Below are positions 4,667 through 5,671 of a stretch of 5,671 bases of DNA, in pieces (within the stretch, counting starts at the first letter, position 1; each line of letters begins with the position of its first letter). The stretch spans positions 1 to 5,671 of the forward strand of contig CANPZQ010000124.1 in NCBI GenBank assembly GCA_947588775.1, written 5' to 3'. The position numbers and the translations under genes are program-made. The notes beneath the pieces are model-generated. The model did no database searches and was not told where the DNA came from. It saw only the letters and a list, made by a program, of their open reading frames with translations. Origin of the DNA: an uncultured Clostridia bacterium. GTDB lineage: Bacteria > Bacillota > Clostridia > Oscillospirales > Ruminococcaceae.

Positions 4667-5671
4667 TTATTCTTCCATCGTGAGCTCCCCATTGTCTTGC
4701 GGATTATTTTCTTTCATTAAATCTTTGGCTTCTGCTTCTGAAATCTTTTTGATTTCCGCGATGTTATCTTCATTTCTGACGACAGAAAGATAAGTACCGT
4801 TCTCATCAGTCTGATAAACTAATTTCTTTTCGCTGTCTATCAGTACTTTTATCCTTTCGTCACCATAATACCAACTGCACTTTTCCGCATTATAGGAAAT
4901 CCCGTAGGCTTCATAATCTTTAAGCCAATGTGTATCGGGCGATTGCGTTCCGCTCTGGACAGCTGTATCTGTTCTGTCAGACTTGGAAAATACAGCCTGT
5001 TTTTTATCATGATAATCATACACTTCTTTGGAGCATTCTTTTATTCCTATAAGGACGTTTTTCACATCATATTCAGCCTCAATGTCTACTGTTCCGGTAA
5101 AATAGTTTGTAAAACTTGCGCCGGCTGCCGGGTCATTAAAATACCTTACTATGCTGCCGTTGAATGTGTAGCAGCGGTTTTGTGAATCATACAGCAAACC
5201 ATATGGCTCGTACACGGAATAGTCAATATTTCCTCCGGGCGATTCTTTTGTTGTACTATTCTGAACCACGCCGGTCATGTCGGGAGCAGATAAGGACGGC
5301 TGCGGGGACGGTGTGTCTGAAGTCTTTTCCGCTTCGGAGGGAGTGTCAGGCTCCAGGTCACGAGCTGTTGTGCTGCTTGGCTCATTCGCAGAATAATCGG
5401 TATTACCGACGGGAGCTTCTGCCGCTGTATTATCCCGAACAGTGTGCGTGTGTTCATCAAATTCTGCTTGACTATACTTTTCAATGCCTGTCAGCGTTCC
5501 ATTCCCAACAATATCCGTATTTTCAAAGTCACGAACCGTATAAATATCTATTACACCATTTGCGCTCTCGAAAGTGCGGATAGCTCCGTTAAAATTTCCC
5601 CCTGCCAAATCTTCTCCGTTTGAAGTCAAAATATCACGGAAAAAGCGTACTTTCTCGCCGTTGAAGTACCA
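4667..5671 (-). CDS. C-terminal part of a three-repeat protein, possibly an M56/BlaR1-like sensor (partial)
   Basis: The frame is open to the right edge, giving 334 visible residues and the natural stop. The TTG at 5629-5627 is internal: upstream codons WYFNGEKVRFFRD continue a domain, so the true start is outside the window. Three copies of one domain are visible: residues 1-74 (incomplete at the left), about 157-222, and 256-316. They share a YG-x-x-Y start (copies 2 and 3), a W/C-Y-x-x-NG/GD-x-x-V/I-R/K core, a V-D-I or Y-L-S-V strand, an R-D/N-x-x-N/D-I run, and an I-x-x-x-S-x-x-E/A end. Linkers are Ser/Thr/Pro/Asp-rich. No membrane segment or HExxH motif is visible. From memory, such repeats occur C-terminal to M56 (BlaR1-type) metallopeptidases of Clostridia, which work with BlaI repressors; this is unverified and other secreted proteins are possible. 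Its lower GC differs from the neighbouring operon. Confidence 0.75.
   Translation of the reverse strand, partial: WYFNGEKVRFFRDILTSNGEDLAGGNFNGAIRTFESANGVIDIYTVRDFENTDIVGNGTLTGIEKYSQAEFDEHTHTVRDNTAAEAPVGNTDYSANEPSSTTARDLEPDTPSEAEKTSDTPSPQPSLSAPDMTGVVQNSTTKESPGGNIDYSVYEPYGLLYDSQNRCYTFNGSIVRYFNDPAAGASFTNYFTGTVDIEAEYDVKNVLIGIKECSKEVYDYHDKKQAVFSKSDRTDTAVQSGTQSPDTHWLKDYEAYGISYNAEKCSWYYGDERIKVLIDSEKKLVYQTDENGTYLSVVRNEDNIAEIKKISEAEAKDLMKENNPQDNGELTMEE
5204..5413 (-). repeat. Duplicated linker motif within the repeat protein
   Basis: PVGNTDYSANEP (coded at 5413-5378) and PGGNIDYSVYEP (5239-5204) match at eight of twelve residues. The second copy leads straight into a repeat domain (YGLLYD), while the first leads into a Ser/Thr/Pro-rich linker. 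This suggests that part of a domain-plus-linker unit was duplicated and then lost its domain. Confidence 0.6.

Noticed and set aside
4420..4683. 87-codon plus-strand frame between the convergent genes
   Set aside because: It starts inside the operon terminator stem, has no ribosome binding site, and overlaps the terminator and end of the minus-strand gene.
4928..5583. Plus-strand frames opposite the repeat protein
   Set aside because: Shadow frames; the minus frame has coherent internal repeats and stays open to the window edge.
1..5671. CRISPR array, rRNA or insertion sequence
   Set aside because: No regularly spaced repeats, rRNA-like sequence or transposase frame were seen.

Overview
The window looks like a fragment of a Gram-positive, Clostridia-type genome (gut Oscillospirales/Ruminococcaceae-like). 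The clues are a strong AGGAGGG ribosome binding site, a lipobox lipoprotein, a CUT1-type ABC importer operon without its own ATPase, tight gene overlaps, and U-tailed hairpin terminators. Taxonomy is an inference; no marker gene is present.

Left end (1-535) has no supported protein gene. Bases 1-257 are AT-rich and look like the end of an integrated element: a terminator (51-80), a perfect 12-bp tandem repeat (104-127) and an inverted repeat (224-258) that runs into the 3' end of a tRNA, probably tRNA-Ser, ending in GCCA (258-281). The rest of the tRNA is absent, so this reads as an attachment-site junction with the element to the left and the native locus to the right. A long hairpin terminator (284-331), a second terminator (412-440) and a sigma-A-like promoter (471-501) follow.

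Middle (536-4334) is a four-gene plus-strand operon with gaps or overlaps of a few bases. It encodes a lipoprotein joining a beta-propeller-like domain to a short solute-binding domain, two MalF/MalG-type permeases (the second with a degenerate EAA loop), and a small membrane-anchored protein resembling a stripped-down HlyD/membrane-fusion adaptor. The first three genes would form a carbohydrate-type importer energised by an ATPase encoded elsewhere. The substrate cannot be read from the sequence. A hairpin at 4413-4450 ends the operon.

Right end (4335-5671): a convergent intergenic region carries that terminator, a plus-strand-type hairpin of unknown role and a minus-strand terminator. It is followed by the C-terminal 334 residues of a minus-strand protein that runs off the window. 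This protein has three copies of a roughly 65-75-residue domain separated by Ser/Thr/Pro-rich linkers. It is perhaps the tail of an M56/BlaR1-like sensor peptidase, but that is a family-memory inference.
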